From contig NZ_OY782764.1 of assembly GCF_963678225.1 (NCBI RefSeq), forward strand, positions 3,539,001-3,603,000: 64,000 bases of DNA, written 5' to 3'. A program made the position numbers and the translations under genes. This stretch comes from an uncultured Cohaesibacter sp. (GTDB taxonomy: Bacteria > Pseudomonadota > Alphaproteobacteria > Rhizobiales > Cohaesibacteraceae). This document shows, one piece after another, positions 18,133 to 26,630 of this stretch; position 1 is the stretch's first letter, and each line of letters opens with the position of its first letter. Under the pieces are notes generated by a model. That model made no database searches. It had not been told where the DNA came from and was given only the letters and a program-made list of their open reading frames with translations.

Positions 18133-19461
18133 ATGAGCGATCCTCTCAAGCTCGGCCTTGCTGGTCTCGGCACAGTAGGCATTTCAGCCCTTAAACGTCT
18201 CGTCTCCATGGAAAACGAACTGGCCATCAAATCCAGTCGAGCACTCCGTGTAGAAGCGATTTCCGCAAAAAACAAAAACAAGGATCGAGGCATCGACCTG
18301 ACTGGGTTCGATTGGTTCACAGATCCGGTTGAAATGGCCACAAGCGATAAAATCGATGTTTTTGTCGAATTAATCGGGGGCGATAGTGGCCCCGCAGAAG
18401 ATGCTGTAAGAGCTGCCATAAAGGCTGGTAAACACGTCATCACGGCCAACAAGGCCCTGCTTGCCAAGCATGGCAACGAGCTGGCCAAACTCGCCGAAGA
18501 GCATAATGTCTCCATCAACTTCGAAGCCGCAGTTGCAGGTGGAATTCCGGTCATCAAGGCGATCCGCGAAGGCTTGACGAGCAACAATATCACCCGGGTC
18601 TATGGCATTTTGAACGGCACCTGCAACTACATTCTTACACGGATGGAAGATGAAGGCCTGTCCTTTGAGGAATGCCTCAAGGATGCCCAGCGTCTGGGAT
18701 ATGCCGAAGCCGACCCGACATTCGATGTCGAGGGCAACGATACCGCACACAAATTGGCGATCCTTACCAGCCTTGCATTCGGCCATGAAATTGAAGCGGA
18801 TTCCATTTTCCTTGAAGGTATCACCACCATTACACCTGCCGATATCGCTGCTGCCGAAGAACTTGGCTATCGCATCAAGCTGCTTGGTGTGGCGCAAAAG
18901 ACCGATACCGGCATCGAACAGCGCGTACATCCAACCATGGTGCCGCAGGATTCCGCTATTGCCCAGATCGATGGCGTGACCAACGCCGTAGCAATCGAAG
19001 GCGACGCAATCGGCTCCATTACTCTGTCTGGACCGGGAGCAGGGGGCGAAGCAACCGCCTCGGCCGTGATCGCGGACATCGTGGATATTGCCCGTGGTCT
19101 TGAGGTGAAACCACTCGGACGTCCGGCGTCTGTGTTGGAACCCTACAAGCGCGCACGCATGCGTGCCCATGAAGGTGGATATTACATACGCCTTAAGGTT
19201 AGCGATGAGCCGGGTGTCTTTGCGTCCATCGCAAATCGCATGGCTGAACAGAGCATTTCACTCGAAAGTATAGTTCAAAGAAAAGCAAAATATAAAGTAG
19301 AACAGAAAAGTGAAACAAACTCAAAGGATAAGAACCATCAGGATGTTGTTCTTATCACCTATGAGACAACAGAATTAGCTATTCGCACAGCGATTGAAAC
19401 GATCGTTAGTGACGGACATGTGGTAGCATCTCCACAAGTAATCAGAATTGAGAGATTGTGA
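18133..19461 (+). CDS. hom: Homoserine dehydrogenase
   Basis: This enzyme reduces aspartate semialdehyde to homoserine in threonine and methionine synthesis. The 442 residues show an N-terminal NAD(P)-binding Rossmann site (GLAGLGTVG, 8-16), the catalytic homoserine dehydrogenase domain with ANKALLAKHG and the GILNGTCNYILTRM segment, and a C-terminal ACT domain from about residue 350 (YYIRLKVSDEPGVFASIA). The ACT domain implies amino-acid feedback, typically by threonine. No aspartokinase is fused or adjacent. There is no clear Shine-Dalgarno before the ATG. Confidence 0.95.
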   Translation: MSDPLKLGLAGLGTVGISALKRLVSMENELAIKSSRALRVEAISAKNKNKDRGIDLTGFDWFTDPVEMATSDKIDVFVELIGGDSGPAEDAVRAAIKAGKHVITANKALLAKHGNELAKLAEEHNVSINFEAAVAGGIPVIKAIREGLTSNNITRVYGILNGTCNYILTRMEDEGLSFEECLKDAQRLGYAEADPTFDVEGNDTAHKLAILTSLAFGHEIEADSIFLEGITTITPADIAAAEELGYRIKLLGVAQKTDTGIEQRVHPTMVPQDSAIAQIDGVTNAVAIEGDAIGSITLSGPGAGGEATASAVIADIVDIARGLEVKPLGRPASVLEPYKRARMRAHEGGYYIRLKVSDEPGVFASIANRMAEQSISLESIVQRKAKYKVEQKSETNSKDKNHQDVVLITYETTELAIRTAIETIVSDGHVVASPQVIRIERL

Positions 19462-19520
19462 AATTGGAATAATTTCAATTCAATGGCTTTATCTTGAATG
19501 CCGATTTCATTGAACATATC

Positions 19521-19532
19521 GCCCCGCGGGGC
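19521..19532. promoter_or_regulatory. GC-rich 12-bp palindrome in the glpX leader
   Basis: GCCCCGCGGGGC is a perfect palindrome ending just before the AAGGGGAA ribosome binding site of glpX. It could be an operator or a small leader hairpin that covers the ribosome site. Confidence 0.3.
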
Positions 19533-19547
19533 AAAAGGGGAATTTGA

Positions 19548-20537
19548 ATGAGTGAAATCAGAGAAGCACCGGTCCTTGACCGTATCCTGACCTTGGAAAT
19601 TGTTCGCGTTGTTGAACGTGCAGCTGTTTCCGCAGCACGCCTAAGAGGCAAGGGCAACGAAAAAGCCGCCGACCAGGCTGCCGTTGATGCCATGCGTCGC
19701 GAGCTGAACCAGCTTCCCATCACCGGACGGGTCGTCATTGGTGAAGGCGAACGAGATGAAGCGCCGATGCTCTATATCGGTGAAGAGGTCGGTAACAAAC
19801 AAGGGCCGAAAGTTGATATCGCTTTGGATCCCCTTGAAGGCACAACCTTGTGCGCCAAGAACCAGCCAAACTCCCTTGCGGTCATTTCGATTGCAGATGA
19901 AGGCAGCCTTCTGAACGCTCCAGACGTCTATATGGACAAGATAGCGATTGGGCCGGGATACCCCAAAGGACTTGTCGATCTCGACCGTTCCCCGGCCGAT
20001 AACCTCAATGCTCTGGCAAAGGCCAAAGGCGTGGATGTTGCAGACCTCAATGTCTGCATTCTTGACCGTCCTCGCCATGCAAAACTCATTGAAGATGTGC
20101 GCGAAACCGGCGCGGCCATCCGCTTGATCGGTGATGGTGACGTACAGGGCATCATCCATATCACCGACCCAGACCAATCCGGCATGGATATCTATATGGG
20201 TATTGGCGGTGCACCTGAAGGCGTGCTGGCAGCTTCTGCTTTGCGCTGTATCGGTGGGCAGATGCAGGGTCGTCTGGTCATCAACAATGATGAACAGCTG
20301 CAGCGTGCCATTCGCATGGGCATCGAAGATCCGTCCAAGAAATTCGATATGATGGAATTGGCTGGTGGTGATGTCACCTTCGCAGCTACGGGTGTAACCG
20401 ATGGCAACATGCTCTCTGGCGTAAAGTTCGGCAAGGAAGTCATCCAGACCCAAACGGTTGTGATGCGTTCTTCCACCGGCACCGTGCGCTGGGTTGAAAC
20501 CGAGCACCGCCAGTTCGAGAAGTTCCATCTCGATTGA
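19548..20537 (+). CDS. glpX: Class II fructose-1,6-bisphosphatase GlpX
   Basis: This enzyme hydrolyses fructose 1,6-bisphosphate to fructose 6-phosphate in gluconeogenesis. The 329 residues match the GlpX family: RVVERAAVSAARLRGKGNEK near the start, the metal/active-site segment GEGERDEAPML (about 65-75), DPLEGTTLCAKN (about 93-104) and the inner GGAPEGVLAA. It lies between hom and recJ, an arrangement common in Rhizobiales. A strong terminator directly follows, so it is probably expressed separately from recJ. Confidence 0.95.
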   Translation: MSEIREAPVLDRILTLEIVRVVERAAVSAARLRGKGNEKAADQAAVDAMRRELNQLPITGRVVIGEGERDEAPMLYIGEEVGNKQGPKVDIALDPLEGTTLCAKNQPNSLAVISIADEGSLLNAPDVYMDKIAIGPGYPKGLVDLDRSPADNLNALAKAKGVDVADLNVCILDRPRHAKLIEDVRETGAAIRLIGDGDVQGIIHITDPDQSGMDIYMGIGGAPEGVLAASALRCIGGQMQGRLVINNDEQLQRAIRMGIEDPSKKFDMMELAGGDVTFAATGVTDGNMLSGVKFGKEVIQTQTVVMRSSTGTVRWVETEHRQFEKFHLD

Positions 20538-20560
20538 GATATACTCATATCGCATTTGAA

Positions 20561-20589
20561 AGAGGCGGGGCAAGACACCCCGCCTTTTT
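20561..20589 (+). terminator. Rho-independent terminator of glpX
   Basis: The hairpin AGGCGGGG-CAAGACA-CCCCGCCT is followed by TTTTT, 24 bp after the glpX stop. Confidence 0.92.
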
Positions 20590-20665
20590 CGTGGTTCCCC
20601 TGCACGAACATGCTAAATTGTCATCCGAAAACTGATTCCTGCAATCGAGAGACTAGATTCAGCAA

Positions 20666-22480
20666 ATGCTATCCGACTATCAAACCAGCAAAAGCTATTT
20701 GGGCGTTGATAAATCCGCAAAAGAACGAAGATGGGTAGAAAGCTTGGATCTGAGGGGCGTTGAGCTGGCAAGCGCCATTGCGCAAGGGGAAGATATTCCC
20801 GACATCGTCGCACGGGTCATGGTCGCCCGCGGACAGGATAGCGAAAGCGCTGCGCATTATCTGGACCCGAGCATCAAGCGTCTCATGCCAGATCCTTCCA
20901 CCATGACGGATATGGACAAGGCCGCAGACCGGATCGTCCACGCCATTCAAAACCGGGAAAAGATCGCGATCTTTGGCGACTATGATGTGGATGGAGCCAC
21001 ATCAAGCGCCCTTATGGCTCTGTTTCTGCGCCATTGCGGATGCGAGGCAACGATCTATATTCCAGACCGCATTTTTGAAGGCTACGGCCCAAACCCCGAT
21101 GCCATGGACCAATTGATCGAACAGGGGCACACCCTGATTCTCACTCTAGACTGCGGTTCGACCTCCTTCGATGCCCTGCAACGCGCCCATGAGCGCAAGA
21201 CCGATGTCGTAGTCATCGACCACCATCAGGTGGGGGAGGAGCTTCCCCGTTGCGTTTCGCTGGTCAACCCAAACCGGCAGGACGATCTTAGTCAATTGGG
21301 CCATCTGGCAGCTGTCGGGGTCACATTCATGACGCTTGTTGCGGTGAACAGAGCGCTACGACAGATCGGCTTTTACAGAAGTGTGTGTCCTGCACCCGAT
21401 TTGCTTGGCTGGCTGGATCTGGTGGCGCTGGGAACCGTGTGCGACGTCGTTCCCCTCATTGGTCTCAATCGGGCCTTCGTCGTCAAGGGGCTCATGGTCA
21501 TTCGCGCCAACCGAAATCTCGGTCTAAACGCACTTTTGGCTGTCTCTCGCGTTTCCGGTCCTGTCAGTCCCTATCATCTGGGCTTCATGTTGGGGCCGCG
21601 CATCAATGCGGGTGGCCGTATCGGTGACGCAGCGCTTGGTGCAAAGCTTCTGACGAGTCAGGATCAGTCCCAAGCAGAACATATTGCTTCAGAACTTGAA
21701 AGACTGAATAAGGAACGTCAGGCGCTTGAACAGATCATGCTGGAAGACGCCATCGCGCAGGCTGAAAGGCAGCTGATGGAAGACCCCGACGGGGCGGGCC
21801 TTGTTACCTTCAGTTCAGATTGGCATGCAGGGATCGTCGGGTTGCTGGCTTCGCGTCTCAAGGAGAGATTCCGGCGGCCTGCCTTTGCCATTGCACTCGG
21901 CCCCGACGGGACAGGCACGGGCTCAGGCCGCTCTATTGCTGGTTCCGATCTGGGGTCAGCTGTGCGCGCAGCCCATGCGGCAGGTATACTCGTTAAGGGC
22001 GGAGGCCACGCCATGGCCGCCGGTTTGACAATCGAAACCGACAAAATCAGAGAATTTCGCCATTTTCTTCATGAGCGCCTCAGTGAGCAGGTGGAAGAGG
22101 CGCGCGCCAATGATGAGCTCAAAATCGATGCCGCCCTGACAGCGACAGGAGCAACCGAAGATCTTGTCAAAACGCTCGAAAAAGCAGGCCCGTATGGGGC
22201 AGGCAATCCCGAGCCGATCTTCGTGTTTCCCTCTCACAAAATTTCTTTTGCTGACGTCGTCGGGCAGGGGGGGCACATACGCTGTACCCTGTCAAACAGT
22301 TCAGGAGGCAAGCTGAAAGGCATTTGTTTTAAAGCAGCCGAAGAACCAATCGGCAAGTTATTGCTTGAGAATAGAGGCAATAGCCTGCATGTGGCAGGCA
22401 GCCTTTCCCTCGACTATTGGCAAGGAAGGCCCTCAGTCCAGCTACGCATCATTGATGCCGCCGAAGTCAAAGGGCCATAA
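20666..22480 (+). CDS. recJ: Single-stranded-DNA-specific exonuclease RecJ
   Basis: This 5'-3' ssDNA exonuclease acts in recombination and mismatch or base-excision repair. The 604 residues show the DHH phosphoesterase motifs GDYDVDGATSS (about 105-115), LDCGS and VVIDHHQ, then the DHHA1 domain with GRSIAGSDLG and GGGHAMAAGL, and a C-terminal OB-like domain. Length and motif order are normal. It ends 22 bp from the convergent MarR-GNAT gene. Confidence 0.95.
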   Translation: MLSDYQTSKSYLGVDKSAKERRWVESLDLRGVELASAIAQGEDIPDIVARVMVARGQDSESAAHYLDPSIKRLMPDPSTMTDMDKAADRIVHAIQNREKIAIFGDYDVDGATSSALMALFLRHCGCEATIYIPDRIFEGYGPNPDAMDQLIEQGHTLILTLDCGSTSFDALQRAHERKTDVVVIDHHQVGEELPRCVSLVNPNRQDDLSQLGHLAAVGVTFMTLVAVNRALRQIGFYRSVCPAPDLLGWLDLVALGTVCDVVPLIGLNRAFVVKGLMVIRANRNLGLNALLAVSRVSGPVSPYHLGFMLGPRINAGGRIGDAALGAKLLTSQDQSQAEHIASELERLNKERQALEQIMLEDAIAQAERQLMEDPDGAGLVTFSSDWHAGIVGLLASRLKERFRRPAFAIALGPDGTGTGSGRSIAGSDLGSAVRAAHAAGILVKGGGHAMAAGLTIETDKIREFRHFLHERLSEQVEEARANDELKIDAALTATGATEDLVKTLEKAGPYGAGNPEPIFVFPSHKISFADVVGQGGHIRCTLSNSSGGKLKGICFKAAEEPIGKLLLENRGNSLHVAGSLSLDYWQGRPSVQLRIIDAAEVKGP

Positions 22481-22501
22481 CGAGGGGCTTTAGTGAGGAG
22501 G

Positions 22502-23446
22502 TTATTCGGCGCGTTTGCGCACGAACTGCTGCTCGATGACTTCCTTGCCCCACGTCGTGTCCGGCTTTTCCTCGACAAGTTCGAAGCCGTATGACTCATA
22601 GATATGGCGCGCCGCATCCAGGCCCTTGAAAGTGGAGAGATGGGTTTCCTTGAACCCGGCCTCATCAGCAAAGGCCACTGCACGACTGAACAGCTGACGC
22701 CCGACGCCTTTGCCGCGTAAGCTCCCATCAACGATAAACCACCGCAGATGCGCAATATTATCGCCTATATCTTCTCCATCCAGAGCAAGACTTGCCAAGA
22801 ACTTACCGTTCTCTTCGACATACCAGAATTGATTGCAAGGCTTGTCCAACCTCTGCACGAATTCGCTCATTCCGCTCGCAACAATAGCCTCGAATACAGC
22901 GCCAAAACCAACCAAATCAAAATAGAATTGGGAATGCAGCGCTGAAATCTGGCCAATGAGGCCCGCACTATAGCCCGTTTTGATCTCAACGCGTTGGTGA
23001 TTTTCTGCAGTTTCTGTATGCCCTAGAGCATTGGCATAGAGCCTCAAGCCCTCGACGATTTTCACAACACTCGACCGGTTTACAGAATCAAGTGCGTCCC
23101 GAACCTGTTCGTTGGCATGCAAGTTGATAGCCTCAAAAAGAGCTTTCCCGCTCTCGCTGAGTGATAACCCCTGCTGACGCCTATCAGCCTCGTCGTTCAT
23201 CTTGACAACCAGACCCTGTTCAACAAGGCTTTTGACAAGTCGACTGATGGTCGACTTCTCCAATATCAGGGCATGAGCCAAATCTTTTGACTTGATACCG
23301 TCGGAAAGGCCGATTTCCAATACGGCATGCACAGCGCTAAGAGAATAGTCGGTTCCAGCCACATGCTTGGCAAGAACACCCCATTGGCGTACGAGTTGCC
23401 GCGAAGATGTGCGGATATCATTAACGAGGTTGTCCCTGACATACAT
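22502..23446 (-). CDS. MarR regulator fused to a GNAT acetyltransferase
   Basis: This 314-residue protein has an N-terminal MarR-type winged helix (about residues 10-145). The recognition helix is in EKSTISRLVKSLVEQGL and the wing in NDEADRRQQGLSLS. A C-terminal GNAT domain (about 155-310) carries an acetyl-CoA site (GSLRGKGVGRQLFSRAV). The fused architecture is known in bacteria, but substrate and target genes are unknown. It may sense a small molecule and acetylate it or a protein. An inverted repeat just upstream suggests autoregulation. It is convergent with recJ. Confidence 0.88.
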   Translation of the reverse strand: MYVRDNLVNDIRTSSRQLVRQWGVLAKHVAGTDYSLSAVHAVLEIGLSDGIKSKDLAHALILEKSTISRLVKSLVEQGLVVKMNDEADRRQQGLSLSESGKALFEAINLHANEQVRDALDSVNRSSVVKIVEGLRLYANALGHTETAENHQRVEIKTGYSAGLIGQISALHSQFYFDLVGFGAVFEAIVASGMSEFVQRLDKPCNQFWYVEENGKFLASLALDGEDIGDNIAHLRWFIVDGSLRGKGVGRQLFSRAVAFADEAGFKETHLSTFKGLDAARHIYESYGFELVEEKPDTTWGKEVIEQQFVRKRAE

Positions 23447-23476
23447 TCTGTTTCACCGCTGTGTTATCTTAATTTT

Positions 23477-23497
23477 TTAGTTCGATTAAGCAACTAA
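23477..23497. promoter_or_regulatory. Candidate MarR operator
   Basis: TTAGTT-N9-AACTAA is a perfect 6-bp inverted repeat in the AT-rich stretch 31 bp upstream of the MarR-GNAT start. Size and location fit a MarR autoregulatory site. Confidence 0.45.
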
Positions 23498-23642
23498 TTA
23501 CGCCTTAAACACCCCTTTGTGCAAGGAGAAATGAAAAGTCTTTGGACAAACTGTCATCGGAATAAAAAAAAGTCTAAAAAGCGAAATTTGAGGCTTGCGC
23601 TTTAGGACAAAGCTTTTTATAAACCGCCTCACCGATTGATGA

Positions 23643-23717
23643 GCGCCCTTCGTCTAGCGGTTAGGACGCCGCCCTTTCACGGCGGTAACACGGGTTCGAG
23701 TCCCGTAGGGCGTACCA
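23643..23717 (+). tRNA. tRNA-Glu (anticodon TTC)
   Basis: The cloverleaf folds: acceptor GCGCCCT pairs with AGGGCGT, the anticodon loop CTTTCAC lies inside the stem GCCGC/GCGGT-like pairing and gives anticodon TTC, and the T arm CGGGTTCGAGTCCCG is standard. The CCA end is encoded (23715-23717). A terminator follows within 15 bp. No integrase or duplicated 3' end is seen beside it. Confidence 0.95.
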
Positions 23718-23728
23718 ATCCTTTACTA

Positions 23729-23765
23729 AAAGCCCTTGCAACGCGGGTCGTTGCGAGGGCTTTTG
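23729..23765 (+). terminator. Terminator of tRNA-Glu
   Basis: The hairpin AAGCCCTTGCAACG-CGGGT-CGTTGCGAGGGCTT is followed by TTTTG. It is long and nearly perfect. Confidence 0.92.
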
Positions 23766-23986
23766 TGTATTATGAGGAAATTGGAAACACGCCTCTTTGT
23801 ATTTCCCATGACCAGCATCAATCTTTTAACAATTGCCTTCCATCTGAGCCAATGTTTTGCCTTTGAAGCACGCACCTCATCCAAATATGCGGGCTACAGG
23901 CGTGACAATATTATGTGAGATGCACACATAGTTTGCATTTTTGTGCGATGGTTTGGTGAGGAAGCTATATTTGAGGAAATATTAAA

Positions 23987-24000
23987 ATTGCGCGCGTAAA
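23987..24000. promoter_or_regulatory. Imperfect LacI-type operator at the regulator's own promoter
   Basis: ATTGCGCGCGTAAA differs at two positions from the perfect palindrome TTTACGCGCGTAAA found at 25089. It lies 45 bp ahead of the LacI start. The pair suggests that the regulator controls itself and the polyol operon. Confidence 0.5.
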
Positions 24001-24044
24001 GATTTTGTGCTTCCCTTGTCCAGACAAGAATGAGATGCAGACAA

Positions 24045-25079
24045 ATGGCCCGCACACCAAAAATCCGCAATATGGAACAGTTCGCCGAGGCGAGTGGCTT
24101 GTCGCGTCCGACTGTTTCCAAATTCTTCAATGACCCGAGTAGTGTCAGACCCTCGACACGCAAAAAGATAGAGGAGGCGCTAGAACGGTTTGACTATCGC
24201 CCCAACATCTACGCCATCAATCAGAACCGGCGATTGACGAAAACCATTGGCATCGTCGTTCCCTATCTATCGGATCCCTTTTTCGGGGAAATGGTTCGCA
24301 ATCTTGAGCAGAAATGCGTTGCCGCAGGCTACTCGCCATCACTTTTTAGCTCAAATGGGTCTGCTGAGCATGAGGGCAAGATATTTGATGCCCTTCGTTC
24401 AATGAAGCCATCTGGAGTGTTGTTGGCACCTCTAGGCCGTCTATCAAACCAAGACGCTGTTGCTGCCTTTTGTCGCGATGTGCCTACCGTACTGTTTGAT
24501 AGCAATATCAGTGATGTAGGGATGGCATTCGTTGGGTCCGACAATGCCCAGTTTACGACCTTGATGGTTGAATATCTCTATCGCAGTGGCGAGCCTCCGG
24601 CATTGTTGGAAATGAAAACACCCCCGAACCCCAACTCTCGCAAACGCAGGCAAGGCTATATCAATTCCATGAAAGCTCATGGGCTTGAGCCCGAAATTGT
24701 CCAGATTGAAGGAGAGGGATGGGCGCTTGAAGATATAGGATATGAGGGCGGACTGCGCACTCTCGGCTCGGGGGCTTTCAAATCCCGGACGGTATTGTGC
24801 AGCAATGATCGTCTGGCTATCGGGTTTCTTGCTGCCTGTCATGAAAAGGGACTGAAGGTCGGCTTGGCCCCGGATGCGGATATCCGTGTAGCAGGGCAGG
24901 ACGATCACCCCTTTTCCCGTTTTACTTATCCACAACTCACAACAATAGCCCAAGACTATGATGCAATTTCTAGTCGTTCCGTTGAAGTCCTTCTGGAATC
25001 TGTCAAAAGTGATACGCCGCCTGAAATCAGACCCGATACTTTCTTCGAAGGTAAATTGATTATGCGCAAGTCAGCCTAA
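24045..25079 (+). CDS. LacI-family regulator of the polyol operon
   Basis: The protein has an N-terminal helix-turn-helix (about residues 8-55: MEQFAEASGLSRPTVSKFF then RPSTRKKIEEALE) and a periplasmic-binding-protein-like sensor domain (TIGIVVPYLSDPFFGEMVRN onward). It has 344 residues from the ATG at 24045; an ATG at 24030 would add five. It directly precedes and is co-directional with the ABC/dehydrogenase operon and very probably represses it until a polyol or its product binds. The presumed operator is TTTACGCGCGTAAA. Confidence 0.88.
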   Translation: MARTPKIRNMEQFAEASGLSRPTVSKFFNDPSSVRPSTRKKIEEALERFDYRPNIYAINQNRRLTKTIGIVVPYLSDPFFGEMVRNLEQKCVAAGYSPSLFSSNGSAEHEGKIFDALRSMKPSGVLLAPLGRLSNQDAVAAFCRDVPTVLFDSNISDVGMAFVGSDNAQFTTLMVEYLYRSGEPPALLEMKTPPNPNSRKRRQGYINSMKAHGLEPEIVQIEGEGWALEDIGYEGGLRTLGSGAFKSRTVLCSNDRLAIGFLAACHEKGLKVGLAPDADIRVAGQDDHPFSRFTYPQLTTIAQDYDAISSRSVEVLLESVKSDTPPEIRPDTFFEGKLIMRKSA

Positions 25080-25088
25080 TCCTAAATG

Positions 25089-25102
25089 TTTACGCGCGTA
25101 AA
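25089..25102. promoter_or_regulatory. LacI-type operator (perfect palindrome) of the polyol operon
   Basis: TTTACGCGCGTAAA is a perfect 14-bp palindrome with a central CG, typical of LacI-family sites. It lies next to a possible -35 (TTGACC, 25110-25115) with a weak -10 (TCTATT) 17 bp further, ahead of the binding-protein gene. Confidence 0.65.
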
Positions 25103-25175
25103 TAAATAGTTGACCGCGCGATATTGTCGTGTTCTATTTCCTTCCTATTCACCACAATCTAGGGAGGAAGATTGG

Positions 25176-26471
25176 ATGTTTAGCAAAAGACTTTTGGGCC
25201 TATCGACGGCCATGACACTCGTCGTAACCGCAGCCATCGCCGCGGACGAGGATAAATCATTGACGATTGCGATCGTGAATAACGGTCACATGATCAATAT
25301 GCAGAAAGTGGCTGAGGCCTACACCGAGAAAACCGGGGTAGCATTGAATTGGGTCTCACTCGAAGAAGGGGTCTTGCGTGAGCAGGTAACCTCGGACACG
25401 GCGACCGGTGGTGGCCAGTATGATGTCATCAATATCGGCATGCAGGAAGCACCGATTTGGGGGGAAGCCGGTTGGATCGAACCGCTGAATTTCGGTGACG
25501 ATTACGATATCGATGATATGCTTCCGGCCATTCGCAACGGCCTGTCTTACAATGGTCAGCTATATGCCGCTCCATTTTACGGCGAGTCCTCGATGGTCAT
25601 GTATCGCAAGGACCTGACGGATGCCGCAGGCGTAACGATCACCGACAATGATAGCTGGGACAACATAATGGCCGCCGCCAAGGCTATCCATGATCCCGAT
25701 GCCGGAGTGTATGGTGTCTGCTTGCGCGGTAAACCGGGGTGGGGCGACAATATGGCCTTCATTACGGCCATGGTGAACTCGTTCGGCGGCGCATGGTTCG
25801 ACAAGGACTTCAAGCCAACGATCGACACCGAAGCGTGGCACAAAGCGATCAATTTCTATGTTGATTTGCTTGGAACCTACGGCCCTCCAGGCTCGGAAGG
25901 CAATTCCTTCAATGAAATCCTTGCTCTTTACAATGAAGGCAAGTGTGGCATGTGGATCGATGCGACGATTGCTGCCTCTTTCCTTGAAGTAGACGGGGTT
26001 GCCTACGCGCAGTCACCGAATGCAGGCAACCCTGTTGGAGCCAACTGGCTCTGGGCATGGGCAATGGCTGTTCCTACCGGTACTGATAAGGCAGAGGAAG
26101 CCAAAGCCTTTATCGAGTGGGCAACATCCAAGAACTATATTCAGGCTGTTGCCAACCATCCAGATTTTGGCTGGGGATCTGTGCCTACCGGTACGCGCAA
26201 GTCAACCTACACAAATCCTGAATTTCAGGCGGCAGCAAACTTTGCTTCAGCTGAACTTGCCGCGATTGAATCCGCTGCACCTGAAGCAACGGATCTGAAG
26301 CCATATGTCGGTGTGCAGTTTGCCGCAATACCTGAATTTCCCGAGGTCGGCTCCGCTGTCGCCCAAGAAATGGCCGCCGCTCTCTCTGGTGCGAAAACCG
26401 TCAATGAGGCTTTGGAAGCCTCTCAAGATGCGGCGGAATCCATCATGAAAGAAGCCGGATACTTCGAGTAA
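25176..26471 (+). CDS. smoE: Polyol ABC transporter substrate-binding protein (SmoE-like)
   Basis: This 431-residue family 1 solute-binding protein would capture sorbitol/mannitol-type polyols in the periplasm. The ATG at 25176 follows GGGAGGAAG and begins a signal peptide (MFSKRLLGLSTAMTLVVTAAIAAD). The mature part has the usual features: GGGQYDVINIGMQEAPIW, and GKCGMWIDATIAAS near residue 270. It is first gene of an order (binding protein, two permeases, ATPase, SDR, mannitol dehydrogenase) matching the smoEFGK-smoS-mtlK operon of Rhodobacter sphaeroides, on which the names are based. Confidence 0.85.
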   Translation: MFSKRLLGLSTAMTLVVTAAIAADEDKSLTIAIVNNGHMINMQKVAEAYTEKTGVALNWVSLEEGVLREQVTSDTATGGGQYDVINIGMQEAPIWGEAGWIEPLNFGDDYDIDDMLPAIRNGLSYNGQLYAAPFYGESSMVMYRKDLTDAAGVTITDNDSWDNIMAAAKAIHDPDAGVYGVCLRGKPGWGDNMAFITAMVNSFGGAWFDKDFKPTIDTEAWHKAINFYVDLLGTYGPPGSEGNSFNEILALYNEGKCGMWIDATIAASFLEVDGVAYAQSPNAGNPVGANWLWAWAMAVPTGTDKAEEAKAFIEWATSKNYIQAVANHPDFGWGSVPTGTRKSTYTNPEFQAAANFASAELAAIESAAPEATDLKPYVGVQFAAIPEFPEVGSAVAQEMAAALSGAKTVNEALEASQDAAESIMKEAGYFE

Positions 26472-26487
26472 ACATCTCCTCACATCA

Positions 26488-26515
26488 GTGAAGGTCGCCC
26501 ATAATCGACCTTCAC
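26488..26515 (+). other. Stem-loop between binding-protein and permease genes
   Basis: A perfect 10-bp stem GTGAAGGTCG / CGACCTTCAC with an 8-nt loop lies 17 nt after the binding-protein stop, with no T-run. It most likely stabilises the upstream mRNA or partly terminates, so that the binding protein is made in excess over the permeases. Confidence 0.65.
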
Positions 26516-26630
26516 ATTGACAAGACTATCAGGGCGAAAGGCTCCAGCGATTGCGTTGCGCTATCAGTTCGAGCCCAACGTGCCCGCACTATGGAATGCG
26601 AATGGAGCCATTCGCAGGGACGGGTGAGAT

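Noticed and set aside
23643-23765. tRNA-Glu as an integration site of a genomic island
   Set aside because: No integrase, no repeated tRNA 3' end and no composition break were seen downstream.
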